Counted from the first letter of the stretch, positions 1 to 9,790 are shown. The stretch is DNA of 64,000 nucleotides from Chitinophagaceae bacterium (GCA_019747705.1 JAIEQM010000065.1:1-64000); one strand, 5' to 3'. Notes: generated from the letters alone by a model not told the origin. Translations and numbers: made by a program.

Positions 1-201
1 ATAGTAAACTTTCAATGAAACATCATGGCAAATACTTATCATCAAATTTTTCAACCCTTCTTCACCACCAAACCCACGGGGCAGGGAACAGGATTGGGAT
101 TGAGTTTGAGTTATGATATTGTAAAAGCGCATGGCGGTGAGTTGAAGGTGGAGACAAAAGAAAGGGAAGGAAGTACGTTTGTGATTGTTTTGCCTTTGTA
201 A
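1..201 (+). pseudogene. Histidine kinase C-terminal remnant (HATPase end)
   Basis: The frame ending at 201 encodes the last part of a HATPase_c domain: the F-box [10 protein letters not shown], the G2 box [15 protein letters not shown] and the [10 protein letters not shown] ending. A TGA at 16-18 interrupts this frame, and the residues before the F-box do not read as the expected N and G1 boxes. What is visible is therefore a damaged 3' end, cut by the window edge. Known kinases of this type precede receiver genes like the one at 625. I infer it was the sensor of that operon or a duplicate. No usable start codon gives a functional protein. Confidence 0.7.
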
Positions 202-469
202 AAAGATGTACCGTGCCGATGGCACTCGATTCTGTTGATGGCTTTATCCCCACAGGTTGAAACCTGTGGTTACAAGATGAGTCGAACCTATGGTTCTGTG
301 AGAAGAATTGAAAGCATTGTGTTTTTGAAAAAAGGCTTTAGGGGCATTGTTTGCAGAGGCGTAGCCTCGGTTTGATATTATAACTACGGGTTTTAACCCG
401 TAGCAAAACGAAAGAAAGAACATGAGAGCCGTAGGCTCGAACCATAATAATTGTAAAGGAAATTAAATG
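202..469. repeat. Intergenic stretch with five small palindromes
   Basis: No gene is seen. Three hairpins have 5-bp stems and a 3-nt loop: GTGCC-GAT-GGCAC at 213-225, GAGGC-GTA-GCCTC at 356-368 and GAGCC-GTA-GGCTC at 426-438. Two have longer arms: CCACAGGTT/AACCTGTGG at 250-269 and CTACGGGTT/AACCCGTAG at 384-403. Stems differ between copies but stay paired. This is the look of a dispersed REP-like family in Bacteroidota intergenic DNA. Confidence 0.6.
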
Positions 470-628
470 ACAACCATATCTGCCAAATAACCGGTACAGA
501 GAACAGTTTTCGGTTTAAGTTTGAGTTACAATATTATTACCAAAGCTCACGGCGGCACCCTAAAAGCAGAAACCAAAGAAAACGAAGGAACCATATTTAT
601 TATTAACTTCCCAAATTCACAGTTATGA
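470..628 (+). pseudogene. Second histidine kinase C-terminal remnant
   Basis: From about 508 the frame reads FGLSLSYNIITKAHGG and continues to a TGA at 626-628, clearly the end of a HATPase_c domain and a diverged relative of the remnant at 1-201. Upstream the expected [10 protein letters not shown] segment is scrambled by small indels, with an in-frame TAA at 487-489. The stop overlaps the start of the receiver gene at 625 (ATGA), so the ancestral kinase was probably translationally coupled to it. Two related kinase ends in a row suggest a tandem duplication followed by decay. Confidence 0.65.
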
Positions 629-1002
629 AGATTTTAGTAGTTGACGACGAAAAAGATGTTCAGGTTTTGTTTGAACAGCGCTTTCGCAAAGAAGTGCGGA
701 GCGGCGAAATGGAAATGGCCTTTGCCTTCTCCGGCGAAGAAGCCATTGCCTACATGGAACATCATCATCATGAAGCCGTACTCATACTCAGCGATATTAA
801 TATGCCCGGCATGAGCGGATTGCAATTACTGGGGCAAATAAAACAGAAATATTTTAAACCACCACCCGTGGTAATGATGATTACCGCTTATGGCGATACC
901 GAAAATTACAACACAGCTAAAGAACTGGGGGCTGATGATTTTTTAACCAAACCCGTTGACTTTGTATCATTAAAAGATAAGCTCAAAACCAAACTCGTAT
1001 GA
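625..1002 (+). CDS. Single-domain response regulator (receiver only)
   Basis: A 125-residue CheY-like receiver domain with nothing attached. The acidic pair D7/D8, phospho-acceptor D57 (in LSDINMPG), T87 and K109 (in FLTKP) are all present, so it should be phosphorylated by a histidine kinase. It has no output domain and would act by protein contact or phosphorelay. It overlaps the next gene by four bases (ATGA at 999-1002), as its own start overlaps the kinase remnant upstream, so the three formed one operon. Its cognate kinase in this locus is broken. A cluster of four histidines (46-49) lies just before the active site and is probably not significant. Confidence 0.9.
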   Translation: MKILVVDDEKDVQVLFEQRFRKEVRSGEMEMAFAFSGEEAIAYMEHHHHEAVLILSDINMPGMSGLQLLGQIKQKYFKPPPVVMMITAYGDTENYNTAKELGADDFLTKPVDFVSLKDKLKTKLV

Positions 1003-2030
1003 CCAAGATTCTTGTAGCGGATGATGAAACAGATCTGGAAACGCTCATTCGCCAGAAATTCCGTCAAAAAATAAGAGAGCAGCAGTATGAATTTGTGTTT
1101 GCTGTAAATGGTAATGATGCGCTTGAAAAAATGCAGCAGCATCCTGATATTTCCATTGTGCTGAGCGATATTAATATGCCGGAGATGGATGGCCTTACAT
1201 TGCTTACAAAGCTGAATGATGTGGCGCCACTGAGCAAAACGGTGATGGTATCAGCTTATGGTGATATGGAAAATATTCGTGTGGCCATGAACCGTGGTGC
1301 GTTTGATTTTGTAACCAAGCCTGTAAACTTTGAAGACCTGGAACTTACCGTTGAAAAAACCATCCGCTATGTAAACCAGATGAAGGAAACCCTGCAGGCC
1401 ATCAAAGAAAACAACATATTAAAAATGTATGTGGATGCCAATGTGCTGCAGTTTATGGGCACAAGGGAATATGAAAATTCGTTAACCGATAATGAAACCA
1501 TTGCAGCCTCTGTTGCTTTTATAGATATTTGCGGTTTTACTGCCATCAGCGAAAAAGAAAGTGCAGATACCGTGGTGCACCTGCTCAATCATTATTTTGA
1601 TGTGATGGTAAAAGAAATTATTGCACAAAACGGTATTGTAGATAAGTTTATGGGCGATTGCATTATGGCGGTGTTTAAAGGCGATTATCATTTAGACCGT
1701 GCCATTGATACCTGCATAGCCATTCGTGATAAAATTGATGCGCTGCCCGTGGAGCACAGCTTTCATCCCAAAGTTTCCATTGGCATTCACAGTGGAGAAA
1801 TGATTTCAGGAAATATCGGTTCGGCTGCACTGCGCCGTTTGGATTACACCGTAATTGGCGATACGGTAAACACCGCTCAGCGTTTGCAGGGCAAAGCAGG
1901 TAAAAGCCAGATTGTGATTACTGAAGAGAGTTATGAAAAAGTAAAGCAATCTTTTCAGTGCAATAAAATAGGAAGCGCTGTATTAAAAAATAAAGAAGCT
2001 GAAGTGGTGTTGTATGAAGTGATGAATTAA
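999..2030 (+). CDS. Receiver-adenylate/guanylate cyclase fusion
   Basis: This 343-residue protein joins an N-terminal receiver (acidic pair D8/D9, phospho-acceptor D57, TKPVNF near 105) through a short helix to a class III nucleotidyl cyclase domain (about 160-343). The cyclase keeps both metal-binding aspartates, in FIDICGFT and [11 protein letters not shown], and the conserved [14 protein letters not shown] and [12 protein letters not shown] blocks. Known proteins of this design make cAMP or cGMP in response to phosphorylation. Substrate cannot be set from sequence alone. It is translationally coupled to the receiver gene before it. The operon's kinase genes appear dead, so any input must come from elsewhere. 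Confidence 0.9.
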   Translation: MTKILVADDETDLETLIRQKFRQKIREQQYEFVFAVNGNDALEKMQQHPDISIVLSDINMPEMDGLTLLTKLNDVAPLSKTVMVSAYGDMENIRVAMNRGAFDFVTKPVNFEDLELTVEKTIRYVNQMKETLQAIKENNILKMYVDANVLQFMGTREYENSLTDNETIAASVAFIDICGFTAISEKESADTVVHLLNHYFDVMVKEIIAQNGIVDKFMGDCIMAVFKGDYHLDRAIDTCIAIRDKIDALPVEHSFHPKVSIGIHSGEMISGNIGSAALRRLDYTVIGDTVNTAQRLQGKAGKSQIVITEESYEKVKQSFQCNKIGSAVLKNKEAEVVLYEVMN

Positions 2031-2153
2031 TAATAACTAAATGGAAAAACTTTTTTGCGTTAACAAGGTTTGCATTCTTACATTTTTTATCTGCCTTTTG
2101 CCTGCCGCTGCCTCAATAAACAGCGGTTTTTTATTCATCAACCCAACCACCAC

Positions 2154-3413
2154 ATGACATCAACGCATCATCCCGTTCACAACAACGAACGCATCATTAT
2201 TATGGATGCGTTGCGTGGAATTGCCATACTCGGAATTTTTATTGCTAACCTGGGAGCCGGTTTTTCTTTTTACAATGAATCCGCACCTAATTCCGGGCCT
2301 TTTTTTCATTCGCTGGATAGACCATTTCTCTTTTTGGAACAAATGCTCATTGAAGGAAAATTTTATTCCATCTTCAGTTTTTTATTTGGCTGGGGCTTTG
2401 CCATTCAAATTGCAAGAAGCGAAGTAAAAGGCATCAGTCCGGCTTCGTTTATGAAACGCAGATTAACCTTTATGTTTTTACTCGGTCTTGCGCATTTGCT
2501 TTTATTGTGGAGCGGTGATATTGTTGCGTTTTATGCTTTAGTGGGTTTTGTGCTGTTGTGGATACGCAACTGGAAGGATAAAAAATTATTCATCACCGCC
2601 ATCATCTGTTTATTGCTTCCTGCTGTTTTGTATTTTTTGAAAATGAAATTTCCTTCCTTACTCGCCGTAGCAGGAATCTTTTTTAAAACAGGAGAAGCAA
2701 TTGAAAAATCAATTTCAGGTGTATCCGGTTTTGAAGAGTTTGCTCATAAATTAAAAACAGGCAATTATTTATTTCAATTAAAAACATTATTATCCGGAGT
2801 ATTTTACCGTTATGGTGATTTAATTTTTCAGGACCGCTTCTTTAAAGTGCTTGGCATGTTTATTATTGGATATCTGCTGGGACGTGATGGCCGTTACAAA
2901 ACCATCCTCATTAACAAACCTTTATTATTGAAAGTAGCTGTAATTGGCCTGGCCATTGGATTACCTGCCAATTACGTAATGGCAACATATATAGGTAAAT
3001 ATGGCTATTATCAAATGAATATGGATGGCATCATTCAAACATTGGCTTATACTGCAGGTGTATCAACGCTGGCACTGGCTTATATAGCTTTATTCTTTTT
3101 ACTGGCGCTTACCAAACCGGGTATGCAGGTAATAAAATTTTTGCAACCGCCGGGGAAAATGGCAGTCAGTAATTACATTATGCATTCGCTCATTGGAAGC
3201 ATTGTATTTTATGGAATGGGGTTTGGAATGATGGGAGAAGTGGGGCCGTTTTATTATACCATACTGGCATGGATTGTTTTTGCTGCTCAAATTGTTTTGA
3301 GTACAATCTGGCTGCGTTACTTTAATTATGGTCCTGTAGAATGGTTGTGGCGGAGCGCTACGTATAAAAAATGGCAACCGCTGCGGAAAAATAAGAATCA
3401 TACTGCAGCGTGA
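2154..3413 (+). CDS. DUF418 family membrane protein
   Basis: A 419-residue polytopic membrane protein. It opens with the family hallmark IIIMDALRGIAILGIFIANL near residue 15 and has about ten hydrophobic segments and a C-terminal DUF418 region (NYIMHSLIGS, then a WLRYFNYGPVEWLWRS motif near the end). DUF418 proteins (YeiB-like) lie in the inner membrane, have no firm biochemical role, and resemble acyltransferase-type membrane proteins. The ATG at 2154 is preferred because it places the hallmark close to the N terminus. An upstream in-frame extension from 2070 would be unusual. It lies 124 bases after the cyclase gene and is probably transcribed separately. Confidence 0.85.
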   Translation: MTSTHHPVHNNERIIIMDALRGIAILGIFIANLGAGFSFYNESAPNSGPFFHSLDRPFLFLEQMLIEGKFYSIFSFLFGWGFAIQIARSEVKGISPASFMKRRLTFMFLLGLAHLLLLWSGDIVAFYALVGFVLLWIRNWKDKKLFITAIICLLLPAVLYFLKMKFPSLLAVAGIFFKTGEAIEKSISGVSGFEEFAHKLKTGNYLFQLKTLLSGVFYRYGDLIFQDRFFKVLGMFIIGYLLGRDGRYKTILINKPLLLKVAVIGLAIGLPANYVMATYIGKYGYYQMNMDGIIQTLAYTAGVSTLALAYIALFFLLALTKPGMQVIKFLQPPGKMAVSNYIMHSLIGSIVFYGMGFGMMGEVGPFYYTILAWIVFAAQIVLSTIWLRYFNYGPVEWLWRSATYKKWQPLRKNKNHTAA

Positions 3414-3474
3414 CAGAACTCACAAGTCATACAGTCAGTGCAGTTTATTTTGCACCCTTATTAAAAACTCACAT

Positions 3475-4245
3475 TTGCAAACAAAGCTTCTCATTTTATT
3501 ATTGCTGATAATTCACGGCTCCTTATCTGCACAACGCACCCGTGAAGTACAAACGCAAAATCATGTGTGGATGAGTATCAATTCTCAAATGCGTGTGAGT
3601 AATAAATGGAGCATTGCAGCAGATGTGCATGTGCGCCGCACCAATTTTTTGCAAACCAACAGTTTCTTTTTGGTACGCACAGGTGTATTGTATGCCATCA
3701 ACAAACAATTGAGTGCGGGTGCAGGCTATGCTCACATGTGGCTGGCCAATCAAAAAGGAGCCACTGAATTATTCAGTAATGAAAACAGGCTGCATCAGCA
3801 ATTACTGCTCAATCAAAAATTGGGAAAGGTACAGATGATTCAGCGCCTGCGTATTGAAGAACGCTGGCAGCAGAAGGTAGTAAACTTTGTTCCCATAGAT
3901 GCTATACGTTATACCACCCGTTTCCGTTATTTGCTTTCGTTCAACATTCCTGTAAGCGCTAATAAAAAAGTTCCTGCACTGGCATTGGCAGATGAATTAA
4001 TGATGCAAACAGGGAAAGATATTGTTTATAACAACTTCGATCAGAACCGTGTGTTTGCAGGTATTCGTCAGCAGGTAAGCAGTTCGTTGAGTTTTGATTT
4101 TGGTTATATGTATGTATGGCAGCAAAAGCTGAGTGGTTACCAATACAGCCGCAATCATACCATCCGTTTGTTTTTTTACTGGCAGCCGGATTGGAGGAAG
4201 GTGAAACCCGGAGAAAAAGAAAACAAAATGGAGGTTGCACATTAA
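3475..4245 (+). CDS. DUF2490 family outer-membrane protein
   Basis: A 256-residue exported protein. It has a signal peptide (KLLILLLLIIHGSLSAQ) followed by alternating beta-strand-like segments ending in aromatic residues, such as FFYWQPDW near the C terminus. This matches DUF2490, a Bacteroidota family predicted to form small outer-membrane beta-barrels of unknown function. The start is a TTG at 3475, chosen because no ATG precedes the signal peptide in frame. A GTG or TTG start is plausible here but should be treated as provisional. It follows the DUF418 gene by 61 bases. Confidence 0.75.
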   Translation: MQTKLLILLLLIIHGSLSAQRTREVQTQNHVWMSINSQMRVSNKWSIAADVHVRRTNFLQTNSFFLVRTGVLYAINKQLSAGAGYAHMWLANQKGATELFSNENRLHQQLLLNQKLGKVQMIQRLRIEERWQQKVVNFVPIDAIRYTTRFRYLLSFNIPVSANKKVPALALADELMMQTGKDIVYNNFDQNRVFAGIRQQVSSSLSFDFGYMYVWQQKLSGYQYSRNHTIRLFFYWQPDWRKVKPGEKENKMEVAH

Positions 4246-4530
4246 TCCTTGTAATACCATTTGGACATTTAAAGCAGTCTTAAATCTAAAATGACAATAA
4301 AATTGTCATTTCTCTCTGTGTTCTCTTCTCCCTCTGTGTGAGCAAAATGTTAGCACACAGAGCTAATGGAGTACACAGAGGTTAAACGCTTCGCATTAGT
4401 ATAGATTAAAATTCTATAGGGTATAATTCTATAAAGACGAAACAACTGCCATAGAAATATGTCTGCTTTATAAATTAAAAGCCTGATTGATAGAATACAT
4501 AGGTTATGGTTATGCTGAACTTAAAAGCAT
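4246..4530. other. Intergenic stretch with inverted CTCTGTGT repeats
   Basis: No gene is supported. TGACAATAAAATTGTCA (about 4290-4306) forms a hairpin and may terminate the DUF2490 gene. Further on, CTCTGTGT and ACACAGAG motifs recur in opposite orientations (about 4313-4380), a dispersed repeat also echoed by the accessory DNA at 25980-26060. Confidence 0.4.
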
Positions 4531-4824
4531 TTATCTCCATCTCCCGCCTCTCCATACATAACCCCTTCGTGTGTATTGCCAGTGACCGGGTACCCATACA
4601 AGCCCTGCCCTGCGGGGTCTTGCCCAATAGCCGGGCACATGTACATAACGGCCTCCCTGCCAGCGCCATTCAGGCCCCACCCACACACTGCCTGCATAAG
4701 GTGAAGGACCGGGAGCGCCCACTGCCACACTGGCGGGAAAACCCAAACGCACCCGCACAAACTGGGCTTTTGAACTGTTGAAGGAAAATAAAAATGTAAT
4801 TGCTCCAATAAGAATATACTTCAT
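4531..4824 (-). CDS. YXWGXW repeat secreted protein
   Basis: A 97-residue protein. A signal peptide (MKYILIGAITFLFSFNSSKA) is followed by a short mature part rich in Trp, Gly, Arg and Tyr, with repeats of the form VWVGPEWRWQGGRYV, GYWARP, VPGHWQ and VWRGGRW. These are the repeats of the YXWGXW family, small exported proteins of unknown role. The ATG at 4822-4824 fits the signal peptide. An ATG 18 bases upstream (4840-4842) is possible. The gene is noticeably richer in G+C than its neighbours, which follows from the Gly/Arg/Trp content. Confidence 0.75.
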   Translation of the reverse strand: MKYILIGAITFLFSFNSSKAQFVRVRLGFPASVAVGAPGPSPYAGSVWVGPEWRWQGGRYVHVPGYWARPRRAGLVWVPGHWQYTRRGYVWRGGRWR

Positions 4825-4866
4825 AACAAAGAATTTATACATGAGACTGTGCCATGAAGAAAAAGT

Positions 4867-5700
4867 TTATTCACAGCCAGTACTTTGTTTTTCTTTTTGC
4901 AGCAGTAACTCAAAAATGGCTGCTGTTCTTTTTCCCGGTTTACCATCACCAGTCATTTTACCATCAACTTCCACTACCGGAATCACCCGTTTGGTAGTGG
5001 CGCTGATAAATACTTCCTCAGCATCATGCAATTCTTCCAATGAAACAGCACGTTCTTTAACTTGCATTATTGATGAAGCTGCCTGCAAAATATTTTTCCG
5101 GGTAACGCCCTTTAGCACCTGTTCATTTGGTGTGATCAGCATTCCCTGTTTTGTAATGATGAAGATGTTGCTCCTCGGCAGTTCACTGATGAAATTATTT
5201 TTTACATACAACACATCATCAGCCCCTGCTGCTTTAACAACCGGCTGCAGCCACACCCCCATCATATAATTAATGCTTTTTACCGATGGTAAATCCCGAA
5301 CATAATTGTGTGTAATTAAACGAAAGGCTTTGTTTTGAGAAAAATCATCCTGCATTACTACAGGCGTTTGTGTAATAATAATATTGGGTTGAGAGATGGA
5401 ATAAGAGTCGGTAGTATATCCACCCGTGATGGTGATGCGGATGCCGGAAGATGGCATTTGATTTTTATGGATGAGTTCGTTTACAATTGTTTTAAATTCT
5501 TCACTGGAATAACCATGCTGCAGGTGCATTACCGAAGCAGAGCGCTGCAACCTTACCAAATGATCATCAATAAACAAAGGAGCATTGTTCATCACCCTGA
5601 AAAAATCAAACACACCATAGCCACGCTGTATGCCCAGGTCATTAATGGCCAGCTTAGCATCCGCCATATCCATCCATTCACCGTTTAAGAAACACCACAT
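4867..5700 (-). CDS. Class IV PLP aminotransferase (IlvE/DAAT-like)
   Basis: This 277-residue protein has the fold-type IV aminotransferase layout. The start FLNGEWM, then IQRGYGVFDFFRV near 25-36, the PLP lysine K141 in PSVKSINYMMG, and E173 in ISELPRSNIFI, followed by GVTRKNIL near 200, all match the family. Members include branched-chain aminotransferase, D-amino-acid aminotransferase and aminodeoxychorismate lyase. Sequence inspection does not separate these, though the short length and motif set favour the D-amino-acid/branched-chain group. It follows the S45 acylase on the same strand by six bases, so the two are probably co-transcribed. Confidence 0.85.
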   Translation of the reverse strand: MWCFLNGEWMDMADAKLAINDLGIQRGYGVFDFFRVMNNAPLFIDDHLVRLQRSASVMHLQHGYSSEEFKTIVNELIHKNQMPSSGIRITITGGYTTDSYSISQPNIIITQTPVVMQDDFSQNKAFRLITHNYVRDLPSVKSINYMMGVWLQPVVKAAGADDVLYVKNNFISELPRSNIFIITKQGMLITPNEQVLKGVTRKNILQAASSIMQVKERAVSLEELHDAEEVFISATTKRVIPVVEVDGKMTGDGKPGKRTAAIFELLLQKEKQSTGCE

Positions 5701-5706
5701 AAAATT

Positions 5707-7920
5707 TTATTCGCCGGGTTTATATTTTCGTTCTGCATTCTTCTCCACCTCTTCTTTGTAAAACAACACCTCTTTAAATTGTCCTTTTGTGTACATGAGC
5801 AACTGGTCTTTAAAATGCGGGGAGTTCACATCACCACTCACGCCACCTGCCAGTAATGATTTTGCTTTGATGCGTTTGCCAAACTCTGCTGCACAAATAA
5901 AACTGTTACCGCTGGTGCCGTAACGTAATTTGGCGCCGGGATAATAATTGCTGTTATACGCCGGCAGCATGCCCCATGCGCTGGATGCAAATGCAACCGG
6001 GAAACTTTCTTTACTGTCATCATACTTTTGCTGTATCTCATTGCTCACCCGCTGATAGCGGTTCAACTCGCCCCAGGCCACATTCCATTTGCCAAACTTA
6101 TTTTTAAAATTATTTACCACCATCAGCAATGGGTTGAGTAACTGTGCCGGTGATGCGGAGTCAGCAAATAGCTTTGTTGCTGCTACCTGGTCTGTTTCGC
6201 CATCTTCAATATATACTTTGCGGATGGCAGGCCCCAGCAGTTGTGCCCACTCAATAGCCAAAGCAGTTGCAACTGAGTTTTCTGCCACACGATAATCCCA
6301 TTGTTTTAACAGGTTCATGGGTTCTTTAATAGCATTGTAAAATGTATCTGTTGCCGGAATATTGGCTTCATAGATTTTAATAAGCGCCGGAATTAAAATT
6401 TCAAATGCTGCTAAATAAGTATCATACCCGGCAGCAATGGTTTTATCAATGGTAAATTTATTTTCCTTGCTCAGTACCCGTACTGCATTAATGCCACGGA
6501 AATTTTCTCCATCGGGCGCCATGTAAACGGGATAATCTTTTTTCTTTGGGCTGGCGCTGCCACTTACAGTAAAAGGTGTGGAGTTGCAGTTTTGTATAAA
6601 TCCTGTTGATGGGTTGTACATATGTATCACCTGCTCCTCCGTGTGCAAACCTTTCCAGTTGGTGGCTGATGTTGTTCCATCCATCACTTTACCCCAGTTT
6701 AAATTTTTATCACGCACCGGAACAAAGTTGCCATGCCAGTAAGCAATATTTCCTTTACTGTCAGCAAACACAGTATTGTTGGATGTATTGGCTTTCAGCT
6801 CCATTACTTTTTTATAATCGTCCAGCCCTTTTGCTTTGGTGCGGAGCCAGCTTTGCATCAACCCTTTCATATCACGGTTATTACTCTGTACTGAAATGAT
6901 CTGATTGTTCCGTTTCGCCATCACTGGTCCGTGCTGTGTAAAATAAGCAGTAACTGTTTTTGCTTTCAGTTCATTACCGTTTTTGTATTTCAGTAAAATG
7001 GATTTCTCTTTCACGGGCAACCACTTGCCATCATATTTATAAACATAACCGGCGCCTTCTTTTTTTATTTCCTCAGCATACATATCACTCACATCCACAT
7101 TGCTGCTGGTGTGCATCCAGCCGCAGTATGGATTAAAACCCTGGTAAATAAAAAACTGGCCCCATGTAACAGCGCCATATACATTCAACCCTTCATTGCT
7201 GTTTACATGCACTTCCGGACGAAAATAGAATGTAGTATGCGGGTTGATATACAGAATAGCATTGCCGCTTTCTGTTTTGGAAGGGGCGATGGCAAAACCG
7301 TTAGAACCATCTGTATGCTTCCGTTCATTATTGGTAAATACCATTTCATCATTTACTGCCGGTTCAGATGCACTTGCAGTTAAAGGTTGTGCAGCGCTGT
7401 AAAATTTTTTTACATCTTGTTCTGTAATATCACCGGTGCTGATGGCGCCAATACTTCCATCCGTCCACAGCAAAGGGTACCAGGGTTTAAACCGTGCAAG
7501 CAATGCAGGTTTTACTTCAGGATGTTTGTACAAATAAAAATTGATGCCATCGGCCCAGGCATTCATCAGTTGCTTTAACCATTGCGGAGCTTTATTATAA
7601 TCTGCCACCGCATCTGCACTGTCAATGATCAAACGGATGTACAAATCATTATACAATTCTTTTTCGCCAAGTGCTTCTGCTTTACGCCCGAGTTTTTCAA
7701 TATAATTCATCTCCACCCGTTTAAAATCATCTTCGCACTGTGCATACATCAAACCAAATACAGCAGCGGCATCTGTTGTTCCATATACATGCGGCACACC
7801 CCAGCCATCACGTATAATGGTAACTTCATTGGCAAGGCGTTGCCATTTTGCTGTTTCAGTTGGTGTAAATGGCTGTGCCATCGCAAAAACAGGAAAGAGT
7901 AAAGCAATCAGTAGTTTCAT
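5707..7920 (-). CDS. Penicillin acylase family amidase (S45)
   Basis: A 737-residue secreted enzyme with the signal peptide MKLLIALLFPVFAMA. The N-terminal part carries IIRDGWGVPHVYG (about 35-48), typical of the alpha chain. The sequence DGSNGFAI places the N-terminal nucleophile serine at about residue 206, where S45 precursors cut themselves to make the beta chain. The catalytic Asn region lies further on (LPAYNSNYYPG and after). Family members hydrolyse amides such as penicillins or N-acyl homoserine lactones, and the substrate here is unknown. The ATG at 7918-7920 fits the signal peptide, and the upstream in-frame extension is unlikely. The next gene (aminotransferase) follows closely. 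Confidence 0.88.
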   Translation of the reverse strand: MKLLIALLFPVFAMAQPFTPTETAKWQRLANEVTIIRDGWGVPHVYGTTDAAAVFGLMYAQCEDDFKRVEMNYIEKLGRKAEALGEKELYNDLYIRLIIDSADAVADYNKAPQWLKQLMNAWADGINFYLYKHPEVKPALLARFKPWYPLLWTDGSIGAISTGDITEQDVKKFYSAAQPLTASASEPAVNDEMVFTNNERKHTDGSNGFAIAPSKTESGNAILYINPHTTFYFRPEVHVNSNEGLNVYGAVTWGQFFIYQGFNPYCGWMHTSSNVDVSDMYAEEIKKEGAGYVYKYDGKWLPVKEKSILLKYKNGNELKAKTVTAYFTQHGPVMAKRNNQIISVQSNNRDMKGLMQSWLRTKAKGLDDYKKVMELKANTSNNTVFADSKGNIAYWHGNFVPVRDKNLNWGKVMDGTTSATNWKGLHTEEQVIHMYNPSTGFIQNCNSTPFTVSGSASPKKKDYPVYMAPDGENFRGINAVRVLSKENKFTIDKTIAAGYDTYLAAFEILIPALIKIYEANIPATDTFYNAIKEPMNLLKQWDYRVAENSVATALAIEWAQLLGPAIRKVYIEDGETDQVAATKLFADSASPAQLLNPLLMVVNNFKNKFGKWNVAWGELNRYQRVSNEIQQKYDDSKESFPVAFASSAWGMLPAYNSNYYPGAKLRYGTSGNSFICAAEFGKRIKAKSLLAGGVSGDVNSPHFKDQLLMYTKGQFKEVLFYKEEVEKNAERKYKPGE

Positions 7921-8175
7921 GTATATCTGTTTTATTTTATGCGTTTGCCACATGTTACCTGTCTGCATGCAGGTTCGCTATAAAAAATATTCATTACCGG
8001 TTGATAACTGAATATGTTGTTACGGCCCATTCATGAAGTAAATATAGTTGATGTTGTTTTGAAAGATAACCAATTATTTCTGACGGAAAACGAATACAAA
8101 TTGGTACTGATTCCCGAATTTTATAAGCATTTCTTTTCAGCTCTTCTGCATCAAATAACCATCCTGCTATCTGCA

Positions 8176-9228
8176 ATGAATACAAATGAAACAGCCCGTA
8201 TTGAAACGGGTATCCTTAATAATATATTTGAACCGGTTCTGGCTTTTGATGAACACCTTAACTATACCTATGCCAATGCAAGCGCAGCAAAAATGGTGAA
8301 CCGAACTCCGGAGCAATTAATCAGCAAAAACATCCGGATCGAGTTTCCTGAAGCTGTAAACTCCCCTTTTCAAACTGCAATGGAAACAGCTTTAAAAAAC
8401 AGGGAATATATTTACATTCAAAATTATTATGCGCCTTTTGATAACTGGTTTGAAAACCATATCTATCCATCAGAGAACGGGCTGGTTGTTTATTTCAGAA
8501 ACATAACAGAAAGAAAAAAAGCTGAAGACCAGATTATCAAAAACGAAAAACGATTCAGGGCATTGATTGAAAACAACGACAGTATTATTGTGCTGCTGGA
8601 TGAAAACAGGAAAGCTCTGTATCACAGCCCCTCTGCTGAACGTATTACCGGATGGCTTAGTGGCGAACGGCCGGAAGTGGATGCTTTACAACTACCGCAT
8701 CCTGATGATATGCCTGTTGCCATTCAACTGTATGAAGAACTAAAAAAGAAACCCGGAAAACTGCTGCCGTTAAACCTCCGCATCTTTCATAAAAACGGAA
8801 CTGTTATCTGGCTGGAAGGTACTGTAAGCAATCTCCTTGGGGAAGAAGCAGTAAATGCCGTGGTGATTAACGTAAGGGATATTACTGAACGCAAAAAAGC
8901 CGAAGAGCAAATACGGATACAACGGGAATTATCAGACTCCATTATTAACGGGCTGCCGGGTGTGTTTTATCTTTTCAGCCTTGATAATAAAATTCACCGG
9001 TGGAATAAAAATTTAGAAACAGTTACCGGTTTTACCTATGAAGAAGTGCGGGACAGGCACCCCATTGAATTTTTTCATGAATCAGAACGGGGTATGCTCA
9101 TGCAGAAAAGTATGAATGTTTTTGAAACCGGCGCTGCAGCAGCGGAAGGGAAACTGGTTTTAGAAGACGGATCAACCCTTCCTTATTATTTTTCAGGAAG
9201 GGTGATTAATACAAATATTAAAAGATGA
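8176..9228 (+). pseudogene. PAS-domain sensor, truncated by deletion
   Basis: About 350 residues with three PAS domains in a row: ILNNIFEPVLAFDEHLNYTYAN, then RFRALIENNDSIIVLLDENRKALYHS, then SIINGLPGVFYLFSLDNKIHRWN. They are joined by the usual NITERKKAEDQI coiled linkers. Sensors of this build normally continue into a histidine kinase, but here the reading stops at 9228 inside the third PAS unit, where the DNA runs into a response-regulator gene in another frame. I read this as a deletion that removed the kinase. The start is taken as the ATG at 8176; a frame from 8014 is also open. Any product would sense but not signal. Confidence 0.75.
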
Positions 9229-9790
9229 ATACCCCACGGCAGAAATAAAAGAAGTGGCTGATGTGGAAACACTTTTAAAAGAAGTGGCAAGAGAGGACTG
9301 GGACCTTGTTATTTCTGATTTAGATATGCCGGGCCGCAGCGGGCTGGATGGGTTAATGCATATCAAACAACTAAAGCCATTACTGCCCGTTTTAATTCTG
9401 AGTATTTATTCTGAAGAACTTTATGCCATGCGTGCCCTAAAAGCCGGGGCTTCAGGTTATCTCAATAAAAATTCTGCGCCCCATGAACTTATAAAAGCTA
9501 TTGAACGCATACGCATCGGGAGAAAGTATATTACGGCCGACATGGCAGAAAAACTAATTGACAGTGGTGCTTCAACACTGCCGCATGAATTTCTAACCAA
9601 CCGTGAGTTTGAAATTTTTACCCTGCTGGCCGGGGGAAAATCCACTTCACAAATTGCAAACGCATTATCAGTAGCGGCCACAACAGTAAGCACGCACCGT
9701 AATGCCATTCTTCAAAAAATGAATTTAACGAGTAATGCTGATTTAACAAGGTATGCACTCACACATCATATACTTTCGGATATTGGGTGA
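9205..9790 (+). pseudogene. NarL/FixJ-type response regulator lacking its N terminus
   Basis: The frame LIQILKDEYPTAEIKEV starts near 9205, without the first twenty or so residues that hold the acidic pair of a receiver. The rest is intact: the phospho-acceptor Asp in LVISDLDMPG, then AGASGYLNKN, and a C-terminal LuxR helix-turn-helix (LTNREFEIFTLLAGGKSTSQIANAL). A GTG at 9254 could start a shorter protein without the acidic pocket. The missing 5' end coincides exactly with the break in the PAS sensor before it, so both come from one deletion. The DNA-binding domain could still be active if translated. Confidence 0.75.

Noticed and set aside
2070..2153. Upstream extension of the DUF418 protein
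   Set aside because: The added residues look like spacer translation, and the family hallmark lies close to the ATG at 2154.
4778..5269. Long open frame on the plus strand opposite the aminotransferase
   Set aside because: It is antisense to a well-supported gene and has no family features.
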